Source of the DNA: Bacteroidales bacterium UBA6851
GTDB taxonomy: Bacteria > Bacteroidota > Bacteroidia > Bacteroidales > UBA932
Assembly (NCBI GenBank): GCA_002451795.1
Contig: DKDJ01000009.1
Location: 1 to 64,000 of the forward strand
DNA length: 64,000 nt
Direction of reading: 5' to 3'
A program made the translations under genes and the position numbers. This document shows positions 7,469-17,077 of the stretch, one piece after another. Every line of letters starts with the position of its first letter. Position 1 is the stretch's first letter. Below the pieces are notes generated by a model, which was given only the letters and a program-made list of their open reading frames with translations, did not search any database and had not been told where the DNA came from.

Positions 7469-8461
7469 ATGAAATATCTTACTGATGAAAAATTGCTCAT
7501 TGTCGGCGCTGGTGGAATGATCGGCTCCAACATGGCACAGACCGCTCTTATGCTCGGTCTCACCCCTAACGTCTGCCTTTATGACATCTTCGAGCCAGGC
7601 GTGCACGGAGTTGCAGAGGAGATTTATCACTGCGCATTCGAAGGAGCCAACGTCACCTGGACAACAGACCCAGCCGTGGCTTTCAAAGATGCCAAATACA
7701 TCATCTCTTCAGGCGGGGCTCCACGCAAGGATGGAATGACCCGCGAGGATCTTCTCAAGGGCAACTGCAAGATTGCAGCCGAGTTCGGCGATCTCATCAA
7801 AAAGTATTGCCCGGATGTAAAACATGTAGTGGTCATCTTCAACCCTGCAGATGTAACGGCACTCACCGCTCTCATCCATTCAGGATTGAAGCCTAACCAG
7901 CTCACATCTCTCGCCGCCCTCGACTCTACCAGACTTCAGGAAGGACTTGCACAAGAGTTTGGAGTGCAGCAGAGCAAAGTGACCAACGCCTACACCTATG
8001 GCGGTCACGGTGAAGCTATGGCTGTATTCGCATCCAAGGCTCTTATCGACGGAACTCCTCTATCAGAGAAGAACCTCTCTGCCGAGCGCTGGGCCGAGAT
8101 CAAGCACAACACCATTCAGGGTGGCTCTAATATCATCAAACTCCGTGGACGCAGTTCATTCCAAAGCCCTGCTTACAATGCAGTCAAGATGATTGAGGCT
8201 GCAATGGGCGGTGACAAGTTTACATGGCCAGCCGGCTGCTACGTCAACTGCGACACATGCGGCTACAAGAACGTAATGATGGCTATGCCAACTGTCATTG
8301 ATGCCACCGGTGTTCACTTTACCAAGCCAGAAGGAACAGCACAGGAAATGGCAGACCTTCAGGCATCATACGAGCACCTCTGCAAGATGCGCGACGAGAT
8401 TATCGAACTCGGTATCGTACCTCCTGTAGCAGATTGGAAAAAAGAGAATCCTAATCTCTAG
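7469..8461 (+). CDS. mdh: Malate dehydrogenase (NAD-dependent)
   Basis: A cytoplasmic enzyme interconverting malate and oxaloacetate, part of the reductive arm to fumarate and succinate in anaerobic Bacteroidales. The 330-residue product starts with a Rossmann nucleotide loop (IVGAGGMIGSNMA, about residues 10-22). The substrate loop APRKDGMTREDLL has the two arginines that specify malate rather than lactate. The following FNPADVTALTALI and DSTRL helix, and GGHGEAMAVF with the catalytic histidine, complete the active site. Third codon positions favour C, as in other plus-strand genes left of the putative origin. A strong terminator follows directly. sdhA at the right end of the window belongs to the same succinate pathway. 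Confidence 0.95.
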   Translation: MKYLTDEKLLIVGAGGMIGSNMAQTALMLGLTPNVCLYDIFEPGVHGVAEEIYHCAFEGANVTWTTDPAVAFKDAKYIISSGGAPRKDGMTREDLLKGNCKIAAEFGDLIKKYCPDVKHVVVIFNPADVTALTALIHSGLKPNQLTSLAALDSTRLQEGLAQEFGVQQSKVTNAYTYGGHGEAMAVFASKALIDGTPLSEKNLSAERWAEIKHNTIQGGSNIIKLRGRSSFQSPAYNAVKMIEAAMGGDKFTWPAGCYVNCDTCGYKNVMMAMPTVIDATGVHFTKPEGTAQEMADLQASYEHLCKMRDEIIELGIVPPVADWKKENPNL

Positions 8462-8480
8462 GAAATAGAATCGTATACTA

Positions 8481-8515
8481 AAAGAGGCTGGCATTTTTTT
8501 GATGCCAGCCTCTTT
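8481..8515. terminator. Bidirectional intrinsic terminator (mdh / ABC permease)
   Basis: A perfect 14-bp inverted repeat (AAAGAGGCTGGCAT at 8481-8494, ATGCCAGCCTCTTT at 8502-8515) has a 7-base loop and flanking A and T runs, between the convergent mdh and the ABC permease gene. Confidence 0.9.
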
Positions 8516-8539
8516 TATGTTCTTCCAGTAAAGGATTTT

Positions 8540-10924
8540 TTATTCTCTCTTTAGTGTCTCGCAAGGATTCTCCATTGCAGCCGTCATACTTCTGCACGTC
8601 ACCACAGCTACCGTCACCAAAAGCACAACTGCAAGCGCAGCCGCAAACACCCACCAATAAATAGGAGTTCTATACGCAAACCCCTCAAGATATCTCCGAA
8701 CAATAGCCCAGCTAAGCGGTGCCGCCACCACAAAGCAGCATAGCACAATCCGGACAAACTTCATATTGAACATTTTCAATATGTCGCCCACAGTGGCACC
8801 ATTGACACGGCGGATACCAATTTCCTTACGCCTATATTCGCTTTCAAACATTACCAGTCCGAACACTCCCATAAGAGATATAACGATGGCTAGAATTGCA
8901 AATAACGTGACCATCATAGAAGTATTCTTTTCAGTAGCGTACTGCGAGTCAAGCCGTTCATCAAAGAAGTGCACGTCTACCTGGCTCTCGGTCAACTCCG
9001 GATCCAATTCACAGAACGCAGAGCGAATATACTTAATAACAGAAGGCATATCAGCATTTACTGAAGTCCTTAGATATAAAGTAGCGAGAGCTCGCCATGG
9101 AGCTTTTCCGAAATTATAAAGGGCTATTGGTTCTACAGGACTTGCAAGAGACTGGAAGTTGAAATTCTTGCAGAAGCCAACAATATCAGTTTCAGACCTA
9201 TGACCATACATCTTATCTTCAAGAGTAAGTCCAAACTTGTCACGTGCCGCCTCATTGAAAATAAACGTTCCGTTCTCAGACTGTTCATCAGACCTGACAA
9301 AGTCCCTCCCCTCCACAATATCAATTCCCATCATTTGAAGAAAATTCCAACTTACGGGATAACACTTAAAGTTAATCTGCTCTCCCTTGAATGCTCTCCC
9401 CCAGCCCATTCTGCCGTCGCGGACAATCTCTCCATCAGCCCAAGCGACAGACACAATCTGCGGATTGGATAGGAGTTTGGAATCACAAGACGCACGATCC
9501 GATGCCACTTTTTGCGTAGCATTGACCACAAGCAGCTGACTCTTGTCAAAACCCATATCATAATGGAGCATATATCTCCGCTGAAGATCCACAAATACAG
9601 AGCACACTATAAGCGCGAAGGTTATTACATATTGCACACCTATAAGGGCATATCGGAATATCCTTCCTCTACTTGAAGCACCGAGTCCGCCACGAAGAGC
9701 GAGTGCCGTAGGGAACGAGGTAATATAGAACGCAGGATAAAGACTTGACAAAAGGCATAGCACTACAGCAAGTCCAAGTACATAAAGAGCTATGACAACA
9801 TGGTCTGCAAGACTAATTCCGCCACTCACAAGAGAGTCCACGGAACTGTGCGACAGAGGAATGACTATCACAGCAGCCAGTGCAAGTGCCATCAATATCA
9901 AGAAAAGGGATTCCATTACAATCCCAACTATCAGTTCAGACCTCGGAGTACCAAGTATCTTACGAGTGTTCACTGACTTGATTCTTAAAGGCACAAGGGC
10001 GAAAAAGAAATTGATAAAATTGATGAATGCTATAAGCAATATCAAGAAAGCAATGGCAATAAGGGTATAGGTTGATGTCCTACTTCCTTGTTTTCCGGGG
10101 CTATTGACCCTATGATCAAAGTATAAATCATCAAGAGAGAATAAAGTAGGAGTCAAGGCATCAAGAACAGAATTGAGATCTTCTTCATCAATCTCATCAT
10201 CATCTCCAAAAGCGTATAGTTTTATCCTCTCCACAGCTTTCTCCGTAAACTCCTCTGTATCAGACGAGGAACGAAGTTTTACGTAATATGGGTAACTCCA
10301 CTCGCTTGTATCATCAATACACTCTGGCCCGATATTTACGAGCACTTTGGTATTCTCCAAATCTGTCCCCTTAGGGAAGTCCTTATATATCAGGGATACT
10401 TTCAACTGATGTTTCCCATTGTTCGCATTAGTCCACAACGCATCCCCGACAGATACTCCAAGCCGAGCTGCAGTCTCCTCTGAAATGGCCACATCGCTAG
10501 AAGTCTGCATATCTTCGGCACGTCCAGACACAGTCTCCACCCCAAATGTCTCCAATGCGCCATAAGAGAATCTGCCATAGCCCACCGATATCGAAGAACC
10601 ATAAGAAGGATCAGAATATAACTTACACGATCCACTGCTCCTATCAGACATCATAACCCCTCCGCTCTCCACACAGGAAACGTTCTCTATCACATCCTCC
10701 CATACCGGTCGAGCCAGGTATGTCATATATTTGTCCGGACTATACCAATCCTTGACAGAAATTATGAACACCCTATCAGAGTCCTTTATGGACTTGTTGT
10801 AATTCAAGTCATAATGTACCTGAACCATTATGATATAAAGAGCCGCAAACGCCATGGCCATACCAATGATGTTTAGCAATGACGAGGCTATATATTTGCG
10901 GCCTCTCATTATATTGCCCATCAT
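8540..10924 (-). CDS. FtsX/MacB-type ABC transporter permease
   Basis: A 794-residue inner-membrane protein with the Bacteroidota double-FtsX layout: one N-terminal helix, a periplasmic MacB_PCD domain (about residues 40-280), three helices (about 290-410), a second helix near 425, another periplasmic domain, and three C-terminal helices. The recurring EIGIRRVNGATVGDILKMF loop contacts the ATPase. Such permeases work as mechanotransmission exporters with a TolC-type channel. It begins one base after the stop of the ATPase gene, so the two form an operon. Together with the HlyD adaptor and TolC channel at 14432-17060 it makes a complete tripartite pump. Expression should be driven by the sigma-54-like promoter and paired operator upstream of the ATPase. 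The substrate cannot be deduced. Confidence 0.9.
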   Translation of the reverse strand: MMGNIMRGRKYIASSLLNIIGMAMAFAALYIIMVQVHYDLNYNKSIKDSDRVFIISVKDWYSPDKYMTYLARPVWEDVIENVSCVESGGVMMSDRSSGSCKLYSDPSYGSSISVGYGRFSYGALETFGVETVSGRAEDMQTSSDVAISEETAARLGVSVGDALWTNANNGKHQLKVSLIYKDFPKGTDLENTKVLVNIGPECIDDTSEWSYPYYVKLRSSSDTEEFTEKAVERIKLYAFGDDDEIDEEDLNSVLDALTPTLFSLDDLYFDHRVNSPGKQGSRTSTYTLIAIAFLILLIAFINFINFFFALVPLRIKSVNTRKILGTPRSELIVGIVMESLFLILMALALAAVIVIPLSHSSVDSLVSGGISLADHVVIALYVLGLAVVLCLLSSLYPAFYITSFPTALALRGGLGASSRGRIFRYALIGVQYVITFALIVCSVFVDLQRRYMLHYDMGFDKSQLLVVNATQKVASDRASCDSKLLSNPQIVSVAWADGEIVRDGRMGWGRAFKGEQINFKCYPVSWNFLQMMGIDIVEGRDFVRSDEQSENGTFIFNEAARDKFGLTLEDKMYGHRSETDIVGFCKNFNFQSLASPVEPIALYNFGKAPWRALATLYLRTSVNADMPSVIKYIRSAFCELDPELTESQVDVHFFDERLDSQYATEKNTSMMVTLFAILAIVISLMGVFGLVMFESEYRRKEIGIRRVNGATVGDILKMFNMKFVRIVLCCFVVAAPLSWAIVRRYLEGFAYRTPIYWWVFAAALAVVLLVTVAVVTCRSMTAAMENPCETLKRE

Positions 10925-10925
10925 C

Positions 10926-11618
10926 TTACAACTCGTTCTTGACGTCGCTTACAATCTTTCCATCAAACAGGTCAATAGTCCTCCGAGCCACAGCCGCATC
11001 TCTCTGGGAGTGGGTTACCATAACGATGGTGGTTCCATCATTGTTAAGTTCAGAAAGCAAGTCCATAACTTCCTTACCATTCTTGGAGTCAAGGTTTCCA
11101 GTAGGCTCATCGGCAAGAATCAGCTTTGGTCCAGCTACCACGGCTCGGGCAATGGCAACTCTCTGTTGCTGTCCGCCAGAAAGCTGCTGAGGAAAATGCT
11201 TGGCACGATGACTTATGTTCATGCGCTGCATGATTGCATTCACTTTCTCCTTACGTTCAGTGGCTGAAATATTGAGATAGCGCAGAGGTAACTCTATGTT
11301 ATCATATACATTAAGTTCATCAATAAGATTAAAACTCTGGAACACGAATCCGATATTTCCCTTACGGAATTTTGTACGATCTTTCTCCTTGAGCGAAGCA
11401 ACCTCCTTTCCAAGAAGCTCATAAGAACCAGAGGTAGGATTATCTAGTAGACCGAGAATATTCATAAGTGTGGATTTTCCACATCCTGACGGACCCATAA
11501 TAGCCACGAATTCTCCATCCTTAATTTCAAATGAAACACCGGCAAGCGCAGTAGTTTCAATTTCTTCAGTCCTAAAGACCTTGGTTAGATTCTCAACTTT
11601 AATCATCTTATTCGACAT
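10926..11618 (-). CDS. ABC transporter ATP-binding protein (MacB/LolD type)
   Basis: A 230-residue nucleotide-binding subunit. Walker A is GPSGCGKST (about residues 42-50), the Q-loop is in VFQSFNLI, the signature is LSGGQQQRVAIARA, Walker B with catalytic Glu is LILADEPTGNLD, and the H-loop is VMVTHS. The LolD/MacB family matches the FtsX-type permease located one base downstream. It is the only such ATPase in the window, so it may also serve the orphan permease at 45517-47883, which carries the same operator. A 206-bp divergent region separates it from the regulator gene. Confidence 0.94.
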   Translation of the reverse strand: MSNKMIKVENLTKVFRTEEIETTALAGVSFEIKDGEFVAIMGPSGCGKSTLMNILGLLDNPTSGSYELLGKEVASLKEKDRTKFRKGNIGFVFQSFNLIDELNVYDNIELPLRYLNISATERKEKVNAIMQRMNISHRAKHFPQQLSGGQQQRVAIARAVVAGPKLILADEPTGNLDSKNGKEVMDLLSELNNDGTTIVMVTHSQRDAAVARRTIDLFDGKIVSDVKNEL

Positions 11619-11639
11619 TTATATTATTAGGAAGAAAAC

Positions 11640-11655
11640 ATCATTTACCGTGCCA
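11640..11655 (-). promoter_or_regulatory. Sigma-54-like promoter of the ABC ATPase-permease operon
   Basis: On the minus strand TGGCACG (11655-11649), 4 bases, then ATGAT (11644-11640). The -24 half matches the sigma-54 consensus TGGCACG exactly; the -12 half (TTGCW) keeps only the central TG and final T. The predicted start near 11629 leaves an 11-base leader to the ATG at 11618. The paired operator is centred 76 bp upstream of the -24 element. Confidence 0.6.
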
Positions 11656-11711
11656 TATCGCATATATTATTAATTATCAGCAACTTACACTCATTACACA
11701 TTCCTGTAATT

Positions 11712-11750
11712 TGTAAATATTTTTTACACCTCATGTAAAAAATATTTACA
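11712..11750. promoter_or_regulatory. Paired operator 1: two TGTAAA-N5-TTTACA palindromes, 5 bp apart
   Basis: Two 17-bp sites (11712-11728 and 11734-11750) each read TGTAAA-N5-TTTACA; they are also perfect reverse complements of each other, so the whole 39 bp is one symmetrical element. Centre-to-centre spacing is 22 bp, two helical turns, typical of paired dimer sites for NtrC-like activators. The same layout recurs at 17149-17187 and 45378-45416. A related site ATTACA-N6-TGTAAT lies at 11693-11710. It is located between the divergent ATPase and regulator genes. Confidence 0.8.
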
Positions 11751-11771
11751 CCTCTCCCTTCACACATAACA

Positions 11772-11803
11772 TTTGCAAAAATTTATGGATAATAGTATCT
11801 TTA
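11772..11803 (+). promoter_or_regulatory. Housekeeping promoter of the regulator-kinase operon
   Basis: TTTG (11772-11775), 20 bases, then TATCTTTA (11796-11803), one base off the -7 consensus, 22 bases before the GTG start at 11826. The regulator operon would thus be made by sigma-A while its targets use sigma-54. Confidence 0.65.
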
Positions 11804-11825
11804 CCCCCAATAAAACACACACAAT

Positions 11826-13172
11826 GTGAAAAAAACGGGGAAAATACTTGTCGTAGACGACAACTCAGGAATCAGAGCCGCACTCAAGATATTACTTCCA
11901 TCACACTTCGAGGAAGTAGAACTCATCCCTTCTCCAGTGACTTTAATAAGCACGGTAGAGTCGTTTAGGCCGGATGTAGTACTATTGGACATGAATTTCA
12001 ACACGGATATCAATTCTGGAAATGAAGGCTTGTATTGGCTAACTGACCTTAAAAAAAGGTTTCCCGAACTAGTAGTGGTGCTCTTCACCGCATACGCAGA
12101 CGTACAACTCGCCGTGGAGGGCATGAAACGTGGGGCGTATGACTTTATTGTAAAGCCGTGGGACAACGATAAGTTAATCTCCACCCTTAAATCCGCCTGT
12201 ACAGTTACAAAAAAACATGAAGAATCAACATCTTCTTCCTCTGACTCGACCGCAAGAATATTCTGGGGCAACACCATCGGGATGGATAACATTCGTAAGA
12301 TGGTGGAAAAGATAGCCCCGACAGATGCCACCGTACTCATTACCGGAGACAACGGCACCGGAAAGGACGTACTGGCAAGAGAAATACACAAGCAATCCCT
12401 TCGCGCCGGAAGGAAGATGATAAGTGTGGACGCAGGTGCAATTCCAGAGAGCCTGTTTGAAAGCGAACTTTTCGGGCACGTAAAAGGCGCCTTTACGGAT
12501 GCCGTGGCGGACAGAAAAGGCTTCTTCGAGGAAGCTTCAGGCAGCACATTATTTCTTGATGAAATAGGAAACATTCCTCTTTCCATGCAGGCGAAGCTAC
12601 TACGCGCACTTCAAAATAGGGCTATCAGCCGCGTCGGAGACAACAAGGTCATACCCATAGATATCCGACTGATTTGTGCCACAAATATGGATCTCGGCAA
12701 GCTTGTATCTGAAGGCAGGTTCAGGGAGGATTTGTACTATCGTATCAATACCGTTCATTTCAGAATTCCAACCTTGCACGAAAGAGCTGTAGACATTCCA
12801 GACTTATCAAAACTGTTTCTTGGCAAGTATGCAGACAAATACCATAGAAACGTCAGAAGCATCAGTCAGGAAGCCATTGAAGAGATGAAAACCTATCCTT
12901 GGAATGGTAACATACGAGAGTTACAGAACTGCATTGAGAAAGCGGTGATCCTATGTGAAGGAGAAGAACTTACCCCGGCAGATATACAATTGCCGGAAGT
13001 ACAGCACACCTCAGCCTCCCACGATCCAAGCACGGAGACCCTTGATCAAGCGGAAGAGCGTATCATAAGAAACACAATAGAAAAATATTCTGGCAACCTT
13101 TCACTCGTAGCCAAAGCGCTTGATATCAGCAGGCCAACCCTCTACAACAAACTCAAAAAGTATGGGATATGA
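11826..13172 (+). CDS. NtrC-family sigma-54-dependent response regulator
   Basis: A 448-residue activator in three domains: a receiver (about residues 5-125, phospho-acceptor Asp55 in VVLLDMNF, acidic pair DD at 11-12); a sigma-54-interacting AAA+ domain (about 145-375) with Walker A GDNGTGKD, the GAFTDA form of the GAFTGA loop, Walker B LFLDEIG and an arginine finger region FREDLYYRI; and a Fis-type helix-turn-helix at the C-terminus (SLVAKALDISRPTLYNKL). The start is GTG at 11826, as no ATG precedes the receiver. Its stop overlaps the kinase start by 4 bases (ATGA). Located between two pump operons, each with a sigma-54-like promoter and the same paired palindrome, it is very likely their direct activator. 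Confidence 0.94.
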   Translation: MKKTGKILVVDDNSGIRAALKILLPSHFEEVELIPSPVTLISTVESFRPDVVLLDMNFNTDINSGNEGLYWLTDLKKRFPELVVVLFTAYADVQLAVEGMKRGAYDFIVKPWDNDKLISTLKSACTVTKKHEESTSSSSDSTARIFWGNTIGMDNIRKMVEKIAPTDATVLITGDNGTGKDVLAREIHKQSLRAGRKMISVDAGAIPESLFESELFGHVKGAFTDAVADRKGFFEEASGSTLFLDEIGNIPLSMQAKLLRALQNRAISRVGDNKVIPIDIRLICATNMDLGKLVSEGRFREDLYYRINTVHFRIPTLHERAVDIPDLSKLFLGKYADKYHRNVRSISQEAIEEMKTYPWNGNIRELQNCIEKAVILCEGEELTPADIQLPEVQHTSASHDPSTETLDQAEERIIRNTIEKYSGNLSLVAKALDISRPTLYNKLKKYGI

Positions 13173-14404
13173 TGCCCCCTGATTGGCTTTTGGAATTTCT
13201 CTCCACCACACCAGCTAGACTTGCCGCAACCTCTCTTATTATTGTAGCTACGGCTGTCGTCACCAGGAGTATCACGAAACGGAAGATAATCGGGAAGATC
13301 AACTTCATGTCCGATGCGTTGAGTAGTGGAGAGTCCATGTTCCGCTACTCGCTTCAGAAACGCTCCAACCGCACCCTCAACTTCGCCCTCAACCGGCTCC
13401 GTGGAATATTTGAAGACGAAAAGGAGAGAGAAAAAGAAAGAGAGAAATATTTTGAACTCATGCTTGACCATGTACAGAGCGGCGTGATAGTTCTTAACGG
13501 AGAGAAAGTAGAGTATTGTAACGACATTGCCCGAAGTTTCCTCGGAATGGCCGACATATCCAAACTCCGGCAAATAGAAAGAATTTCCCCAGAACTAGCC
13601 ATGTGCTTTCGGAGTGTAGGCGAGACCGAAACCAAAGCCACATTCCAGTCCGAACGCGGCACTGTGCATTTTTCTGTAAACTCATGTATGACTAAACTCC
13701 ATTCAAATTATGTCAAAATAGTTACGTTTAACGACATAACCATGGAAATGGAAAATAATGAGAGCGAATCATGGACCAAACTGATACGCGTTCTCACACA
13801 TGAGATAATGAATACGGTGACTCCTATAGCCACCCTTAGTTCGGCACTGTCGCAGAACCCGAAGGAATACAATGATGAAGAACTCCGATCAGCTCTTACC
13901 ACCATAGCCTCCTCATCAGAGGGGCTGATTAGCTTCGTACAGTCATATAGATCTCTTACACATATTGCCACTCCGGTCAGAAAAGCATTCTATTTCAGCG
14001 ATATAGCTCATGATTCCATCAATATAGCAGGTGCCAACTGGCCTTCCGTAAATGTTCGTTATGAAGAGTTTTCGGAGAACATCATCCTATATGCTGATCA
14101 GGGTCAACTATCACAAGTTATAAACAATCTAGTCAAGAATGCAGCACAAGCCGAAGCAAAAAACATCACCATTACGGCAGAAATCAACAAACGCGACCAG
14201 GTTGTGATAAACGTATCCAACGACGGGAATCCTATCAGCAAATCATGTCAGGAACAGCTTTTCGTGCCTTTCTTCACCACCAAAGGCTCTGGAGGCACTG
14301 GCGTAGGACTAAGCCTTGCACGACAGCTGATACGCCTCAACGGAGGCACAATAAGCCTAACTTCAAGCACGACGGAATCCACCATATTCACAATTGTGCT
14401 ATAG
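13169..14404 (+). CDS. Sensor histidine kinase, cognate partner of the NtrC-type regulator
   Basis: A 411-residue kinase. One hydrophobic segment near residues 17-34 (RLAATSLIIVATAVVT) is followed by a charged coiled stretch and a PAS-like domain (about 93-190), then the H-box LTHEIMNTVTPIATL with the phospho-acceptor His and a HATPase domain with an N-box (QVINNLVKNAAQAEA), a G1-like box (NVSNDGNPIS) and the G2 box (GSGGTGVGLSLARQLI). No periplasmic sensor domain is present, so the signal is probably sensed in the cytoplasm or membrane, as in NtrB/NtrY-like kinases. It is translationally coupled to the regulator by a 4-base overlap and convergent with the adaptor gene 27 bases downstream. 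Confidence 0.92.
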   Translation: MMPPDWLLEFLSTTPARLAATSLIIVATAVVTRSITKRKIIGKINFMSDALSSGESMFRYSLQKRSNRTLNFALNRLRGIFEDEKEREKEREKYFELMLDHVQSGVIVLNGEKVEYCNDIARSFLGMADISKLRQIERISPELAMCFRSVGETETKATFQSERGTVHFSVNSCMTKLHSNYVKIVTFNDITMEMENNESESWTKLIRVLTHEIMNTVTPIATLSSALSQNPKEYNDEELRSALTTIASSSEGLISFVQSYRSLTHIATPVRKAFYFSDIAHDSINIAGANWPSVNVRYEEFSENIILYADQGQLSQVINNLVKNAAQAEAKNITITAEINKRDQVVINVSNDGNPISKSCQEQLFVPFFTTKGSGGTGVGLSLARQLIRLNGGTISLTSSTTESTIFTIVL

Positions 14405-14431
14405 AGTCAAAAACCTGTTTTGGACCTCCGT

Positions 14432-15694
14432 CTATTGACGGATAATGAGTTCATCTTTGTCGCCAAAAGAGTCATAACTTGAAACTATCACACTCTCTCC
14501 TGGAGCAATCCCCTCAAGAACCTCATAATATTGTGGGTTTTGGCGCCCTATACGGATACTACGTTTAACGGCTTTAGTGCCATCATCACTTACCACATAA
14601 ATCCATCTTCCACCCGTATTCTGATAGAATGAACCGCGTGGTATGAGTACCGCCTCAGCACTCTGACCGAGCTGAAGGTTGAGGTAATAAGTCTGTCCGG
14701 TGCGGATATTCTCTGGCTGCTGGCCGTCGAATCTAAAATCAGCCTTAAACTTACCATCACGCACTTCCGGATACACTTTGCGTATAACGGCCGAGTACTT
14801 CTCATTCTGACGCTCAAATGTCGCCTCAAGTCCTGCCGAAATACGATCAATATAGTGTTCGTCTATCTGTGCTTCAATCTTGTAAGAATCAAGGTTATTG
14901 ATCTGGCCTATTCGAGCTCCGGCAGACAAGGTCTGTCCAAGTTCAACATCCAGCAGTCCAAGTTCGCCACTGATCGGTGCTTTCACAGAAAGATTCTCCT
15001 TACGGCGCCGTATCATATTCATATTGATACGCATATTATCAAGACTCTCGTGCATCTGTGCTATCTGGGTCCCCCTATAGAGGCTGTCCTGGTACTCTCT
15101 TTCCACTACAAGATCCAGCTTGTCCTTGGCAAGTTCATAATCCTCTTCTGCTTTCAAGAATTCTTCTCTTGCTATAAGTTTGTCCTCATAAAGAGACTTT
15201 TTCTGCTCGTATGCCCTCTTGGCCCGTCTCACTTCTACCTGAAGTGTAAGCTTTTCCTGACGTACAGACAACTTCTGCTGCTCCATGGAAATCATGGTAT
15301 TACGCAGGATATTTTCTTTTTCCGCAAGCTCAGCCTCTGAGTTAAGAATCTGCATGTCAAGACTTTCGTTAGAGAGTATCACTATCACATCTCCAGCATT
15401 GACCTTATTGCCCTCTTCGGCAACGATTCTCTGTACATTTCCACCCTCGGTCGGGCTAATCTGCACAGTTGTCATAGGCTGCACCTGACCGCTTACACGA
15501 ATGTAATCATTAAATTCTCCTTGTTTGGCTTTCTCCACTATGAGAGCGCTTCCGTCCACCCTCAACTTGGATCCACGTCCTGTAAATACCAGCACACCAA
15601 TAAGTACGACAGCAGCACCAGCCACCCAATATTTGATAGCATTCTTCGTAAATGCGGCAGCAAAGCCAGTCTTTTTCTCTATTACCTTATCCAT
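14432..15694 (-). CDS. HlyD/MacA-type periplasmic adaptor (efflux membrane fusion protein)
   Basis: A 420-residue membrane fusion protein. One N-terminal inner-membrane anchor (about residues 20-40, YWVAGAAVVLIGVLVF) precedes the first lipoyl half (TVQISPTEGGNVQRI), a long alpha-helical hairpin (about 100-235) with heptad pattern, the second lipoyl half (LSVKAPISGELGLLDVELGQ) and beta-barrel and proximal domains. It bridges the inner-membrane exporter and the TolC channel. It follows the TolC gene by 16 bases in the same operon and is the natural adaptor of the FtsX-type ABC pump on the other side of the regulator genes. Confidence 0.93.
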   Translation of the reverse strand: MDKVIEKKTGFAAAFTKNAIKYWVAGAAVVLIGVLVFTGRGSKLRVDGSALIVEKAKQGEFNDYIRVSGQVQPMTTVQISPTEGGNVQRIVAEEGNKVNAGDVIVILSNESLDMQILNSEAELAEKENILRNTMISMEQQKLSVRQEKLTLQVEVRRAKRAYEQKKSLYEDKLIAREEFLKAEEDYELAKDKLDLVVEREYQDSLYRGTQIAQMHESLDNMRINMNMIRRRKENLSVKAPISGELGLLDVELGQTLSAGARIGQINNLDSYKIEAQIDEHYIDRISAGLEATFERQNEKYSAVIRKVYPEVRDGKFKADFRFDGQQPENIRTGQTYYLNLQLGQSAEAVLIPRGSFYQNTGGRWIYVVSDDGTKAVKRSIRIGRQNPQYYEVLEGIAPGESVIVSSYDSFGDKDELIIRQ

Positions 15695-15710
15695 GATTTC
15701 TCTTATTTCA

Positions 15711-17060
15711 TTATTGATCCAAATATCTAACTCCTGAATAATACTCTACCACACCCCTCTTGATGTAGAACTTGAACAGAGCGTTCATCATATCAGCCTT
15801 AGAAGAAAGGTATTGGTTCGTTGCCGTCTGATACTCTATCGGGGATATCAAACCCTGCTCATACTGCTTCCTGCTGAGTTTGTAAGCCTCAGCCTGAACC
15901 TCAGCGTATCGCTCTGCCTGTAGGAATGCATCCGAAGCTCCATCCCTATCTTGAACGGCCCGGCGCACTTCGGCTTCTATATCACGCAGCTTCTGATTGT
16001 ACTCTGCGTTGTATCGATTATACGCATTACGCCGCTTGTATATGTTGCTTAACCGGCTAAGCCGTGAGTAGATCGGAATAGAAAGAGACAATTGAACATA
16101 TTCTCCACCGTTATTGCTAAACTGATCTCTAAAAGGTCTGGTACTGATATTCCCTCCTGGGTACGAGAAGTACGTAGTAGACCACCCTCCATAAAGAGAA
16201 AGTGAGGGAAGGGTCTGCCATTTGGCTGTGTTGAGCTGGAGCTTGGCATTCTCCATTGCACCAAGAGCGATACGAACCGAAGGGTTATTCGTTTTAGCGT
16301 ATTCTACTATACCATCCACATCGTCTTGCGAATCAAATAAGTACTCGGCGTTTATATCCGTAACTATGCTCAAGGTGGAGTCCAACGGCCAGAACATAAG
16401 GTCTTGAAGTGTCGTCAAGGCATCTGTTTTCGCATTTCGGGCATTGGTATAGTCAAGTTGGCGTTTAGCCATGTCTGACTCACTCTGCACTACATCGGCA
16501 TATCCTTTCATGCCGAGTTGTTCCTGCTTCTTGACAAGAATGAGGCTCTCCTGCGCTGTGCGAAACTGCTCTTCACAACTATCTGATAATAGAGAATAAT
16601 AGACTGCGTTATAATACGCCTCCATGGTAGCCAGACAGATATCAGCTTCAGCTTGTTGCTCCTCGGAAATACCCATATTGAGCGATGTCCGTGAAATCTT
16701 CATATTATTTACAGCCTCAAATCCATTGAAAAGTGAGATGCCGGCAGAAAGGCTGTAACTATTATGAAAAGATGTCGTATTGACGTATGTATTGGTCTGA
16801 GGGTCAATAGTACGTCCAAAGTTATAATATGCATAGACACCGCCTTCAATTGACGGAGTAAAAGCTTGAAGTATAGCAGAGCGGCGGTCAAGACGCGCAT
16901 CATCAGTGTCTGCTTTGCGGATACGCATCTTGGTGGAGTTGGACACCGCATACTCCATGCAGTCCTTCAGAGACATCTGCTTCTGCTGGGCGATAGCAAT
17001 TACTGACCCGGCACAGAACAAGACTACCGATATAACCGTTTTTCCTTTCATTTCTTTCAT
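15711..17060 (-). CDS. TolC-family outer-membrane efflux protein
   Basis: A 449-residue TolC homolog with a signal peptide (cleavage near AIAQQ, residue 25) and two repeats of the outer-membrane factor domain, each with long helices and short barrel strands. A recognisable element is the GGWSTTYFSYPGG strand with a SLSIPIYSRLSR helix start. It provides the exit duct of the tripartite pump. First gene of the operon with the adaptor. A sigma-54-like promoter ends about 7 bases upstream of the expected mRNA start, and paired operator 2 lies above it. ATG 17060 is used; a second ATG three codons later (17051) would also keep the signal peptide. Confidence 0.93.
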   Translation of the reverse strand: MKEMKGKTVISVVLFCAGSVIAIAQQKQMSLKDCMEYAVSNSTKMRIRKADTDDARLDRRSAILQAFTPSIEGGVYAYYNFGRTIDPQTNTYVNTTSFHNSYSLSAGISLFNGFEAVNNMKISRTSLNMGISEEQQAEADICLATMEAYYNAVYYSLLSDSCEEQFRTAQESLILVKKQEQLGMKGYADVVQSESDMAKRQLDYTNARNAKTDALTTLQDLMFWPLDSTLSIVTDINAEYLFDSQDDVDGIVEYAKTNNPSVRIALGAMENAKLQLNTAKWQTLPSLSLYGGWSTTYFSYPGGNISTRPFRDQFSNNGGEYVQLSLSIPIYSRLSRLSNIYKRRNAYNRYNAEYNQKLRDIEAEVRRAVQDRDGASDAFLQAERYAEVQAEAYKLSRKQYEQGLISPIEYQTATNQYLSSKADMMNALFKFYIKRGVVEYYSGVRYLDQ

Positions 17061-17077
17061 ATTTACACTTGACAGGG

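Noticed and set aside
11801..12586. A 261-codon open frame on the minus strand
   Set aside because: Antisense to the NtrC-type regulator, which has all family motifs; the shadow has a Ser/Pro-rich composition typical of reversed coding sequence.
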